A stretch of 64,000 nt of DNA from Luteitalea sp. TBR-22 (GTDB lineage Bacteria; Acidobacteriota; Vicinamibacteria; Vicinamibacterales; Vicinamibacteraceae). Location of the stretch: NCBI RefSeq assembly GCF_016865485.1, contig NZ_AP024452.1:2936501-3000500 (forward strand), written 5' to 3'. The notes beneath the pieces are model-generated. The model made no database searches. It was not told the DNA's origin and saw only the letters and a program-made list of their open reading frames with translations. Each line of letters opens with the position of its first letter. Within the stretch, counting starts at the first letter, position 1. This document shows positions 40,826 through 47,349 of this stretch, one piece after another. The position numbers and the translations under genes were made by a program.

Positions 40826-41314
40826 ATGCGTCCCCCGTGGCATCCCGGCGACGACCACACGGCAGACTCCGGCGAGTCCGCGCACACCGTGGTGCCCTTC
40901 CGGGCGCCGTCGTCCGGAGGCGTCGGCGATGCGCCGGCTGGGGTGCGCGAGCGCGAGTTGATCGCCGCCTGGCGCGAGGCCCACTGGACCTTGCAGGAGC
41001 GATTGCGGGAACTGCCGACACCCGACCAGCAGGAAGTGGATTATCTCTACCAGCTGGCGCGCAGGGCCGACACCGACCTCACCGCGCTGTACCAGCATCG
41101 AGCCGAAGCACTGGCGCGGCAGGTGCGTGAGCTCCTGATCCACCGTGTCACCGACGCGAGCGTGATCCCCCCTGCCGCCTCGGTGCCGCTGGTCCCTCCA
41201 GCCGCGTCGGTGGACGGGACTGCCGAGCACGCCCTGCTGGCCTGCTTCCGATCCCTCGCGCCCGAAGACCGCAGGACGATCACCGATCTCGCGGACCGCC
41301 TGGCGCGCCGCTGA
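40826..41314 (+). CDS. Hypothetical protein
   Basis: I do not recognise this 162-residue protein. It is soluble and acidic to neutral, with a predicted helical core around ELIAAWREAHWTLQERL and QQEVDYLYQLARRADTD. A linker with a doubled PPAAS motif (PPAASVPLVPPAASV) leads to a second short helical region at the C-terminus. Codon positions keep the strong GC bias of neighbouring genes. The ATG at 40826 has TATCCA six bases upstream, a weak version of the leaderless arrangement. A hairpin follows 25 bases after the stop. Confidence 0.65.
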   Translation: MRPPWHPGDDHTADSGESAHTVVPFRAPSSGGVGDAPAGVRERELIAAWREAHWTLQERLRELPTPDQQEVDYLYQLARRADTDLTALYQHRAEALARQVRELLIHRVTDASVIPPAASVPLVPPAASVDGTAEHALLACFRSLAPEDRRTITDLADRLARR

Positions 41315-41338
41315 TTCCTGGAATCCCGAGCGCACGGC

Positions 41339-41359
41339 CCGATGACGGGGCGTCATCGG
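41339..41359 (+). terminator. Stem-loop after the 40826-41314 gene
   Basis: A perfect 9-bp stem (CCGATGACG against CGTCATCGG) with a GGG loop starts 25 bases after the stop codon and precedes the next promoter. No T run follows, so termination is likely but not certain. Confidence 0.45.
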
Positions 41360-41402
41360 ACGCCACCACAGGCGCCGTCGCGGGCGGGCGAAAGTTTCGC
41401 CT

Positions 41403-41414
41403 TATGATCGCCTC
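41403..41414 (+). promoter_or_regulatory. -10 box for leaderless 98-residue gene
   Basis: TATGAT (41403-41408) ends exactly six bases before the GTG start at 41415. No Shine-Dalgarno sequence is present, so translation probably starts at the first base of the mRNA. Confidence 0.6.
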
Positions 41415-41711
41415 GTGCCACCCAAGCTCTGCACCGTGCGGTTCGAGGACGCCGACGGCACCATCCACGCCGTGACGGTGATGGCGTCGAGTCTCTATGA
41501 GGCCGTGGGCCTGGCCGTGCAGGCGTTTCGCGCCCAGGCCTGGACGCCGCCGGTGCCTCCGGCGGCGCCGCTCGCCGTCGAGGTCAGGCAGCCCGTCGTC
41601 GAACATCGGGTGACGGTACAGGCGGTCCGGCAGTGGGCGAGTGGGGCGGGGCGATCGCCGGCAGAGCGCCTCCAACGCGAGCGCGTGCGGGCCCTTCTCG
41701 CGAGTTCGTGA
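41415..41711 (+). CDS. Small conserved-looking hypothetical protein
   Basis: This 98-residue protein has an N-terminal beta-alpha element, CTVRFEDADGTIHAVTVMASSLYEAVGLAVQAFR, of a type I have seen in small uncharacterised Acidobacteria proteins. A Pro/Ala linker and a basic helical tail (SPAERLQRERVRALL) follow. The start is GTG, placed by the -10 box six bases upstream. No function can be proposed. It is followed by another small gene 24 bases downstream. Confidence 0.6.
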   Translation: MPPKLCTVRFEDADGTIHAVTVMASSLYEAVGLAVQAFRAQAWTPPVPPAAPLAVEVRQPVVEHRVTVQAVRQWASGAGRSPAERLQRERVRALLASS

Positions 41712-41735
41712 CGACGCGTGATAGAAGGGTCGGCC

Positions 41736-42194
41736 ATGGATGCACGGCCCTCCGCGCTGCCGGCCATCGACGACATCACCCACGTGCCTGGCCTCGGCGA
41801 CGTGGTGCCGCTCATGCGCGACGAAGTGGCCGGCCTCGCCCTGCTCGCGCAGTTCGCGCTGCGGGCCGGGCGCGACGCCTCGGTGCGGCCGCTGGCCGAA
41901 CTCGCGCAGGACGTCGTCATCGGCCTGCACAGCGGGCGAGCGCTCCTGGCCCAGCGCGTCCCGGGCTTGGTGGAGTGGCAGGAGTCGATCGCGCATCACG
42001 CCGCGTCGGCGGCCGCACTGCAGGCGGTGCAGGCGTACCGGTCGCCCGGCACCGGGACGCACATCGGTGATCTCGCGGCAGTGCTCGAGGCGCACGCCCG
42101 GTCGTTGGCCGCGGCGCAGGCCGCCCTCGAGCAGCGCCTCGCCGCCGCCGCGCGCCTGCAGGGGACGGCAGGCTTCGCGCCGCCAGTCACGTAG
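41736..42194 (+). CDS. Hypothetical protein
   Basis: This 152-residue protein is mostly helical, with long Ala-, Leu- and Gln-rich stretches (VAGLALLAQFALRAGRD; AHARSLAAAQAALEQRLAAAARLQG), and could form a coiled coil. I do not recognise it. The ATG at 41736 is preceded by AGAAGGG with normal spacing, which is why I prefer it to the GTG at 41718. It may be co-transcribed with the 98-residue gene. Confidence 0.55.
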   Translation: MDARPSALPAIDDITHVPGLGDVVPLMRDEVAGLALLAQFALRAGRDASVRPLAELAQDVVIGLHSGRALLAQRVPGLVEWQESIAHHAASAAALQAVQAYRSPGTGTHIGDLAAVLEAHARSLAAAQAALEQRLAAAARLQGTAGFAPPVT

Positions 42195-42324
42195 CCCCTG
42201 CTCGGCCAACTCCTGACCACCGTCGCGCGACCGACGCTGCCGCGGGTCGATGACGCTCCATCCCGGCTGGCGCGAGGTCACGACGACTGCCGCGGGCGGC
42301 GCACCTGGGAGGCCTCCCTCGTCG

Positions 42325-42732
42325 TCAGTCGCGGGACTGGTCTTCGAGGTATCGGTGGGCCCGCGAGGCGTACCACGTACCGGCGTACCAGGCCAGGCCG
42401 CTGAGCCCGACGCCCACCAGCGCGAGGAGGACGGCTGGCACTGGCACGCGCATGCGTCCCAGGTGCAGCGTGGTGCCGGGCTGCGTGCTGGAGAGGAACA
42501 CCAGCAGCAGGAGGCCGGTGGGCGCGAACGGGAGCAGCCGCGCGATCGGCTCGTCGAGCTGTCGTCCGAGGCCCACGCCGATGCCGGCGAGGATCACCCA
42601 GAACAGTCCCCACTGGAACGCGCCGTCGGCCGAGGAGAGGTCGAGGCCGGTCATCGGTTCCATCGGCGCGACCACGGCGAACAGGCACGCCAGGAACGCG
42701 AGCACGGCAGCCAGGAAGGCCTGGATGGGCAT
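42325..42732 (-). CDS. Small four-helix membrane protein
   Basis: This 135-residue protein has four hydrophobic helices: AFLAAVLAFLACLFAVVA, WGLFWVILAGIGVGLG, LPFAPTGLLLLVFLSS and VPAVLLALVGVGLSGLAWYAG. A charged C-terminus follows. I know no family for it. It lies 23 bases downstream of the sulfatase gene on the same strand, so it is probably co-transcribed and might anchor or assist that system. A 12-bp palindrome, GGGAGGCCTCCC, lies just past its stop at 42307-42318. Confidence 0.7.
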   Translation of the reverse strand: MPIQAFLAAVLAFLACLFAVVAPMEPMTGLDLSSADGAFQWGLFWVILAGIGVGLGRQLDEPIARLLPFAPTGLLLLVFLSSTQPGTTLHLGRMRVPVPAVLLALVGVGLSGLAWYAGTWYASRAHRYLEDQSRD

Positions 42733-42755
42733 GCGGAATTGTCGATCGAACCCGG

Positions 42756-44201
42756 CTAGTCGGCCCTCGTGCCCGGGCGCGGCGGCAACGCCGGGTCGGC
42801 AGTGCGCACCATCCAGTCCAGGAGCCGCGCCAGCAGCTGCGCCTTGATCTCTCGGTGCGCCTCGTCGGCGAACAGGTTGTGCAGTTCGTTCGGGTCCTGC
42901 CGGAGGTCGTACAGTTCGCCGAGCGGCTGGCCGACGTAGTGCACCAGCTTCCAGTCGTCGGTGCGGATCATCTTCGTGGCGGGGAACTCCGCGTAGACGG
43001 CGTCGCGGCTGGCCGACGTTCCTGCAACCTGCGGCAGCAGGCTGCGCCCCTGGATGCGTGGCGAGGGCGCCATCTCCAGGAGCTCGAGGACGGTCGGCAT
43101 GATGTCGATGGCTTCGGTCAGCGTCGTGACGCGCCGCCCGGCGGGGAGCTTTCCGGGGGCGCGCATCAGCAGCGGCGTGCGGACCACCTCGTCGTACATG
43201 TACCCGGCCTTGAACAGCAGGCCGTGGTCGCCGAGCATCTCGCCGTGGTCGGCCGTCACGATCACGATGGTTCGTGACGCGAGCCCGAGCGCCTCGAGCG
43301 TGTCCAGGATGCGCCCGATGTGCGTGTCGTTCAGCGACACCATCCCGTAGTAGTAGCTCTTGATCTGCTCGAGATCGGCGGCGGTCATCGTGCGGAGGTC
43401 CGCGCCGCCCGTGTCGGCCAGCGCCTGCGCGTGCGACGGCGGCTTGCCGTCCATCTCGCCGGGGCGGCTGTGCGACGCCGGGAACGAGGCGCCTGCGTAC
43501 ATGCGGTCATATGGCGCGGGCGGGTCGAAAGGGAAGTGCGGCCGCCGGAAGTTCACGTGCAGGAAGAACGGGCGGTCGCGGCGCCCGGTGATGTACTCGA
43601 TGGCCTTGCCCGCGAAGTAGGTCGTCTCGTCGAGTTCCTCCGGCCATGGCGCGGGCAGGTTCTGGAAACCGCGGCGTGCACGAGCGCGGTGCTCCGCGGC
43701 GCGCGGTCCCCAGCCTTTGGCGTCGAGCAACGCCAGCCAGTCCGGATCGGTGGCGTAGAACTGCCGGAAGCCGCCCATGGCGTTGGTCGGCGCGAAGGGT
43801 TCGTCACCGATCGCGGCCGTGGCGTACCCGCGCGCGTCGAGGATGTCGGCCAGCGTCTCCTCGTCCTCGGGGAGCTCGTGCTGGTTGGTCATCGTGCGCG
43901 TCACATGCGGGTAGCGACCGGTGTGCATGGCGGACCGCGAAGGCACGCATTGCGGACTCTGGACGAAGTTCCGCTCGAACAGCACGCCCTCGCGTGCCAG
44001 GCGGTCCATGTTCGGCGTCCTGATCACCGGGTTGCCGGCCGCGCCGAGCGCGTCGTGCCGCTGCTCGTCATTGGTGATCAGCAGCACGTTCCACGGTGGC
44101 GCGGATTGCGTTGCGGCAGCGTGCGGCGTGCCTGGCGCGGTCACGACGACGAGCGCTGCGGCCGCGCAGGTGAGCGCGAAGCGGGAAAGGCCGACGGTCA
44201 T
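42756..44201 (-). CDS. Sulfatase (type I, formylglycine-dependent)
   Basis: This 481-residue exported enzyme has a signal peptide (about residues 1-30) and the sulfatase core. The formylglycine motif is CVPSR (Cys85 to Arg89), followed by the SAMHTGRYPH block. Metal and active-site segments include LLITNDEQRHD, FLHVNFRRPHFPF and VTADHGEMLGDHGLLFK. Cys85 must be oxidised by formylglycine-generating enzyme or anSME, not in this window. It would remove sulfate esters from carbohydrates in the periplasm or outside. It may be linked to turnover of sulfated glycans; that is inference. Confidence 0.93.
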   Translation of the reverse strand: MTVGLSRFALTCAAAALVVVTAPGTPHAAATQSAPPWNVLLITNDEQRHDALGAAGNPVIRTPNMDRLAREGVLFERNFVQSPQCVPSRSAMHTGRYPHVTRTMTNQHELPEDEETLADILDARGYATAAIGDEPFAPTNAMGGFRQFYATDPDWLALLDAKGWGPRAAEHRARARRGFQNLPAPWPEELDETTYFAGKAIEYITGRRDRPFFLHVNFRRPHFPFDPPAPYDRMYAGASFPASHSRPGEMDGKPPSHAQALADTGGADLRTMTAADLEQIKSYYYGMVSLNDTHIGRILDTLEALGLASRTIVIVTADHGEMLGDHGLLFKAGYMYDEVVRTPLLMRAPGKLPAGRRVTTLTEAIDIMPTVLELLEMAPSPRIQGRSLLPQVAGTSASRDAVYAEFPATKMIRTDDWKLVHYVGQPLGELYDLRQDPNELHNLFADEAHREIKAQLLARLLDWMVRTADPALPPRPGTRAD

Positions 44202-44349
44202 GGGGATGGGCGATTGTGCCGGAGACTGCCGCCAAGCGCCAATTCGTGGATGCGCGCCATGAACCCGGCGCGCCGGGGGCGCGCACGCGCGGCGCGGACC
44301 CGACTCTCAGGAGGGGGACCCTGAACTGCCTGAATTGAACGGGGAAGGA

Positions 44350-44378
44350 ATGGTGCCGAGGGCCAGAATCGAACTGGC
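44350..44378 (-). repeat. att-like copy of tRNA-Phe 3' end
   Basis: These 29 bases are identical to 50545-50573 and cover CCA, the discriminator, the 3' acceptor strand and most of the T arm of tRNA-Phe. No other part of a tRNA follows, so this is not a second tRNA gene. Confidence 0.85.
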
Positions 44379-44444
44379 TAAGAAAAGGCGTCATTCATTG
44401 TCGACATACGGCTTCGACCGGTGCGGAATGACTGTCGTTTCGAC

Positions 44445-44466
44445 TGTCGAGACGACCGTCTCGACA
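44445..44466. repeat. Perfect 9-bp inverted repeat near the island end
   Basis: TGTCGAGAC and GTCTCGACA are separated by four bases. Nearby GACTGTCG and CGACTGTCGA echo the half-site. It may be a recombinase or excisionase site, or the terminator of higBA. It lies within 90 bases of the att-like copy. Confidence 0.6.
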
Positions 44467-44510
44467 CGGGGTCGGTTCAGAGCGCGATTGGAGCAGACAC
44501 TCGGCTCGGC

Positions 44511-44813
44511 TCACGCCACCCTGGTCTTCACGGACGCCGCCACGATGGGCCAAACGGTCTGACGCGCGACGCGCAGCTCGAAGTCCGACTGCAGGTCGAG
44601 CCAGAGCTCCGGAGACACGCCGAAGTACTTGCCGAGCCGGAGCGCCGTGTCCGCCGTGATCGCCCGCGTGCCGTTGATGATGCCGCTGATGCGGTTGGGC
44701 GGTACCGCCAGGTCTCGGGCAAGCGCATTGATGCTGATGCCCAGCGGCCGCATGAACTCTTCCATCAGAATCTCGCCCGGCGGAATCGGTTCAAGCATCT
44801 TGGTGGTCTTCAT
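44511..44813 (-). CDS. higA: HigA-type antitoxin, XRE HTH
   Basis: This 100-residue protein has the HigA-family pattern: PIPPGEILMEEFMRPLGIS at the start, then a helix-turn-helix (INALARDLAVPPNRISGIING), then RAITADTALRLGKYFG and SPELWLDLQSDFEL. It neutralises the HigB toxin and represses the operon by DNA binding. It follows the toxin gene with a nine-base gap, the inverted gene order characteristic of higBA. It is the first gene inside the left island boundary. Confidence 0.93.
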   Translation of the reverse strand: MKTTKMLEPIPPGEILMEEFMRPLGISINALARDLAVPPNRISGIINGTRAITADTALRLGKYFGVSPELWLDLQSDFELRVARQTVWPIVAASVKTRVA

Positions 44814-44822
44814 GGCTGCCTC

Positions 44823-45101
44823 TCAGTGGTAATCCACGATCTCGACGTCGTGTGCATCGCCGTCCGTCCACGTGAGGCACACGCGCCACTGATCGTTGAT
44901 CCGGATGCTGTGCTGCCCCCGGTGGTCTCCCTTGAGGGCCTCCAGATGGTTCCCCGGCGGCACCTTCAGGTCTTCAAGGGTGCGGGCGCGGTGCAGGTAC
45001 AACAACTTTCGCCGCGCAGGTCGCTCGATGGCCCTGAAGCGCCTCACCGGGACGTCGCTGAACAGCAGTTCCACGTCCTTGTCCCGGAAGGAACGAATCA
45101 C
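44823..45101 (-). CDS. higB: HigB-type toxin (RelE superfamily)
   Basis: This 92-residue protein belongs to the RelE/HigB mRNA interferases. It has the family start MIRSFRDKDVELLF, then ARRKLLYLHRARTLEDLKVPPGNH, and the C-terminal strands YSIRINDQWRVCLTW-like (here HSIRINDQWRVCLTWTDGD) with VEIVDYH. The RINDQWRV block holds the conserved RNase-site Arg. The start codon is GTG and lies exactly six bases after a -10 box, so its mRNA is predicted to be leaderless. The partner antitoxin follows. Confidence 0.93.
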   Translation of the reverse strand: MIRSFRDKDVELLFSDVPVRRFRAIERPARRKLLYLHRARTLEDLKVPPGNHLEALKGDHRGQHSIRINDQWRVCLTWTDGDAHDVEIVDYH

Positions 45102-45107
45102 TGGGTT

Positions 45108-45136
45108 AGGGTATTACGCGTGACGTAACGGGTCAA
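45108..45136 (-). promoter_or_regulatory. higBA promoter with operator-like inverted repeat
   Basis: On the minus strand TTGACC (45136-45131) and TACCCT (45113-45108) are 17 bases apart, and the GTG of higB starts six bases after the -10 box. An inverted repeat TTACG/CGTAA (45114-45128) fills the spacer, where bound HigA would block RNA polymerase. Confidence 0.7.
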
Positions 45137-45224
45137 GCTGATGCTCGTCCCGCAACACGCGGTCCGCCACGCTGAGTGTCGCCGGCAATTGACCCAGATC
45201 GTCCCGGTATGCACGGTCGCACAC

Positions 45225-45443
45225 ATGGACGAAATGCTGACCGTTCGGGTCCAGAGGGGCATGCGCCGGCGCTTGGAACGACGCGCGAAGGCCCAGCACC
45301 TCACGGTGAGCGAGTTGTTCCTTCGGGCCTTGGATCAGGATGAACCATTGGACGGCCTTACCGCCGCGCGGGCAGAACTCGTCCCGCAAGCGCGAGCCCA
45401 GGGCATCTACACGGACGAGGACGTGTTCGCGCTCATCTCGTGA
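45225..45443 (+). CDS. Orphan antitoxin-like small DNA-binding protein
   Basis: This 72-residue protein opens with MDEMLTVRVQRGMRRRLERRAKAQHLTVSELFLRAL, which has the strand-helix-helix pattern of ribbon-helix-helix antitoxins (VapB/CopG type). A C-terminal part follows that would bind a toxin and ends DEDVFALIS. I start at the ATG at 45225 because the ribbon strand begins right after it; the longer frame to 45141 adds nothing family-like. The stop overlaps a GTG that opens a toxin-like frame of only 16 codons, so the partner toxin appears lost. Confidence 0.6.
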   Translation: MDEMLTVRVQRGMRRRLERRAKAQHLTVSELFLRALDQDEPLDGLTAARAELVPQARAQGIYTDEDVFALIS

Positions 45444-45490
45444 TCGTCGTGGTCGCCGCCCTGGTGGCCAAGGGACTCCGGACACCCTAG
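45440..45490 (+). pseudogene. Possible VapC toxin stub
   Basis: The GTG overlaps the antitoxin stop (GTGA) as in vapBC pairs. The 16 residues VIVVVAALVAKGLRTP resemble the first strand of a PIN-domain toxin (typically MIVVDASVLVA), but the catalytic Asp is missing and a stop follows. The rest of the gene is absent; a VWFA gene begins on the other strand. The match is short and the call tentative. Confidence 0.35.
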
Positions 45491-45516
45491 GCGTGCGACG
45501 CCGGGGTCCGCAAGGG

Positions 45517-46701
45517 CTACGGGACGGAGCCGGGCTGGGCTCCGGCAGGGGCTCGGCCGTACCGATCACGAACGAGCACGGTGGCTCCACGGACCTTCAC
45601 GCGCACCCGCACCCGTACCGAACTGCCGGTGACATCGCGATCGGAGTCGAACGACAGCAGGTAGTAGTGCTGCATGTCGGCCCACATCCGGGCGACCGCG
45701 GGCCGCAGGCCGTTGCTGCCGTCGGCGAAGGCGCCACCCGTCTCTCGGGCCAACAGGGACAGGCCCGCGCGGGGCTCCTCCATCAGCTGTCCAGTCGCCG
45801 TGGTGTGCAGGCGCAGACCGGCCGCGTCGAACGTGTAGAACGCCACGTTGGCTTCGCTGGCCCGGGCGATCAGGGCCTCGAACCGGCTCCGTCGGTCATC
45901 GCCGAACTGCCCCCGAGCGCCGCTGGTCAGGTCGAGTCCCTCGGAGAACAACGCCACCGACTTTCTTCCGCGGAAGCCCGCGAGCGCGTCGACGACGGCC
46001 GTCAGTCCCGCGAAGGTGTTGACCCCACGTTGCCGATGCATCTGTGACTCGCCGGCCGGCGAGCAGGCCGTCATCTGTGCCTGACGATGACCCAGGTGCG
46101 ACTCGAACACCGGGCAACCCGGGCGCTCGGCGGCGGCATCGATCGCACGTCGCAGGGCGTCACGGTCCAGTGTGAGGGGGTGCACCTGCTCCAGGCCATT
46201 CCGGAGCACGAAGACGCCGGCGCGGATTGGAGACGCACCGTTGACGAGCGAGACAGCGGCCTGGCGGGCGAGCCGTCGTGCCTCGGGGCCAAGTTCCTCG
46301 AAGATGACGGCCACCGTCGGCACGTCGACGGACGCGGGAACACCTGCCTGCAGCTCCGGCCCCACGTTCGTTCGCGGACCCGCGATCGATGCAGGCATTC
46401 GCACTTCCTCGAAGCTGCTCAGCGGTCGAGCGCGCCCGTCTTCGAGTACCTCGAAGTCCTTCGCCTCCAGGTCGGGGATCGGTTTGTGGTCTCGTCCGCG
46501 CACGACTACGTCGAGGACGATCCTCGTGACCTTCGCATTGAAGGTGGGTTGAGTCGCTCGGAAGGGATGCCGGTGGATGAACGCCACGCCGGCAGGGCGC
46601 CGCATGGCAGGCTCGGCAGCAGCGGAGGCGACGAGCGCGGCAGCGAGGACGGCCTCGCAGCGCATTCCTCGCCAGCAGGGGGCGCGCCATGGCCTGGGCA
46701 T
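45517..46701 (-). CDS. VWFA-related exported protein
   Basis: This 394-residue protein belongs to the VWFA-related family that is expanded in Acidobacteria. Family blocks are VTRIVLDVVVRGRDHKPIPDL, KDFEVLEDGR, TVAVIFEELGPEARRLARQA, GRKSVALFSEGLDL, FYTFDAAGLR and ETGGAF. A signal peptide is present from either start (46701, four bases after the preceding gene, or ATG 46665). The VWA fold often binds metal and proteins at the cell surface; here the classical DxSxS metal motif is not obvious. It forms an operon with the small membrane protein upstream. Confidence 0.8.
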   Translation of the reverse strand: MPRPWRAPCWRGMRCEAVLAAALVASAAAEPAMRRPAGVAFIHRHPFRATQPTFNAKVTRIVLDVVVRGRDHKPIPDLEAKDFEVLEDGRARPLSSFEEVRMPASIAGPRTNVGPELQAGVPASVDVPTVAVIFEELGPEARRLARQAAVSLVNGASPIRAGVFVLRNGLEQVHPLTLDRDALRRAIDAAAERPGCPVFESHLGHRQAQMTACSPAGESQMHRQRGVNTFAGLTAVVDALAGFRGRKSVALFSEGLDLTSGARGQFGDDRRSRFEALIARASEANVAFYTFDAAGLRLHTTATGQLMEEPRAGLSLLARETGGAFADGSNGLRPAVARMWADMQHYYLLSFDSDRDVTGSSVRVRVRVKVRGATVLVRDRYGRAPAGAQPGSVP

Positions 46702-46705
46702 GACC

Positions 46706-47146
46706 TCAGCGCCTCGCCGCGACCTCAGACGCCTGACGGAGATTCGGAATGTGCCGTCCCCGCAGGATGTCCCACAGGCTGCACCGCTGCGAGGACACTC
46801 GCCATCGATCCCACTTGGCTCGGTTCACTCGTGACTCGACCAGTGCCAAGGAAGGGCTGGCGACCATGCTGGCACCAATGAGAGGCCACCACGCGGCAGG
46901 GAGGTCCGGGTAGACCATGCCGGCAGCGGCCAGCGTTGCCAGGAGCGCACAGCTGGCAGCGGCGATCGCCATGGCCGCAGTGACGAACGGCAGGCCGGTC
47001 CTCCGCCAGCACAACCTCGCGCCGATGCCGAGCTGAATCGTCAGGGCGCTCCACCAGATCACCGACCCGGTCGGCTGGGGCGCCACCTTCGTCGCGAGAA
47101 AGAAACCGAGGCCGATCACGCAGCCGTACATGAGACTGCCAATCAT
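46706..47146 (-). CDS. Small membrane protein of unknown function
   Basis: This 146-residue protein has four hydrophobic segments (MYGCVIGLGFFLAT; GSVIWWSALTIQLGIG; VTAAMAIAAASCALLATLAAAG; AWWPLIGASMVASPSLAL). A basic cytoplasmic tail of about 35 residues follows. I do not recognise it. AGAGAGG lies six bases before the ATG. It is followed after four bases by the VWFA-related gene, so the two are co-transcribed. Confidence 0.65.
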   Translation of the reverse strand: MIGSLMYGCVIGLGFFLATKVAPQPTGSVIWWSALTIQLGIGARLCWRRTGLPFVTAAMAIAAASCALLATLAAAGMVYPDLPAAWWPLIGASMVASPSLALVESRVNRAKWDRWRVSSQRCSLWDILRGRHIPNLRQASEVAARR

Positions 47147-47349
47147 GCAGAACCTCTCTCTGAACCTGACGAAGAAGCTTGGGAATTCCCGGCAATTGTA
47201 GCCCGAGGATCCAAGGCGCTCTCGACGTGGACGCGCATGCAGCCGATGTTCGCTACTGCCGAGGTCAGGCAGATATCGGTAGAACCGCGGCCATCAGAAG
47301 AAGGTAGACTCCTCGAACAGCCACAGAGATGAGGCCAGGAGCGCCGCAG

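Larger units (their letters stand above)
44202..44510. other. Intergenic region containing the left island end
   Basis: This 309-bp gap lies between the sulfatase gene and higA. It holds the 29-bp tRNA-Phe 3'-end copy (44350-44378) and, 67 bases further in, a perfect inverted repeat at 44445-44466. The short frame running over the tRNA copy (44335-44562) is a typical false ORF from a tRNA 3' end and is not a gene. Confidence 0.7.

Noticed and set aside
44335-44562. 75-residue ORF beginning MNGEGMVPRARIELA
   Set aside because: This is the classic false protein made by reading the reverse complement of a tRNA 3' end; it runs across the att-like copy.
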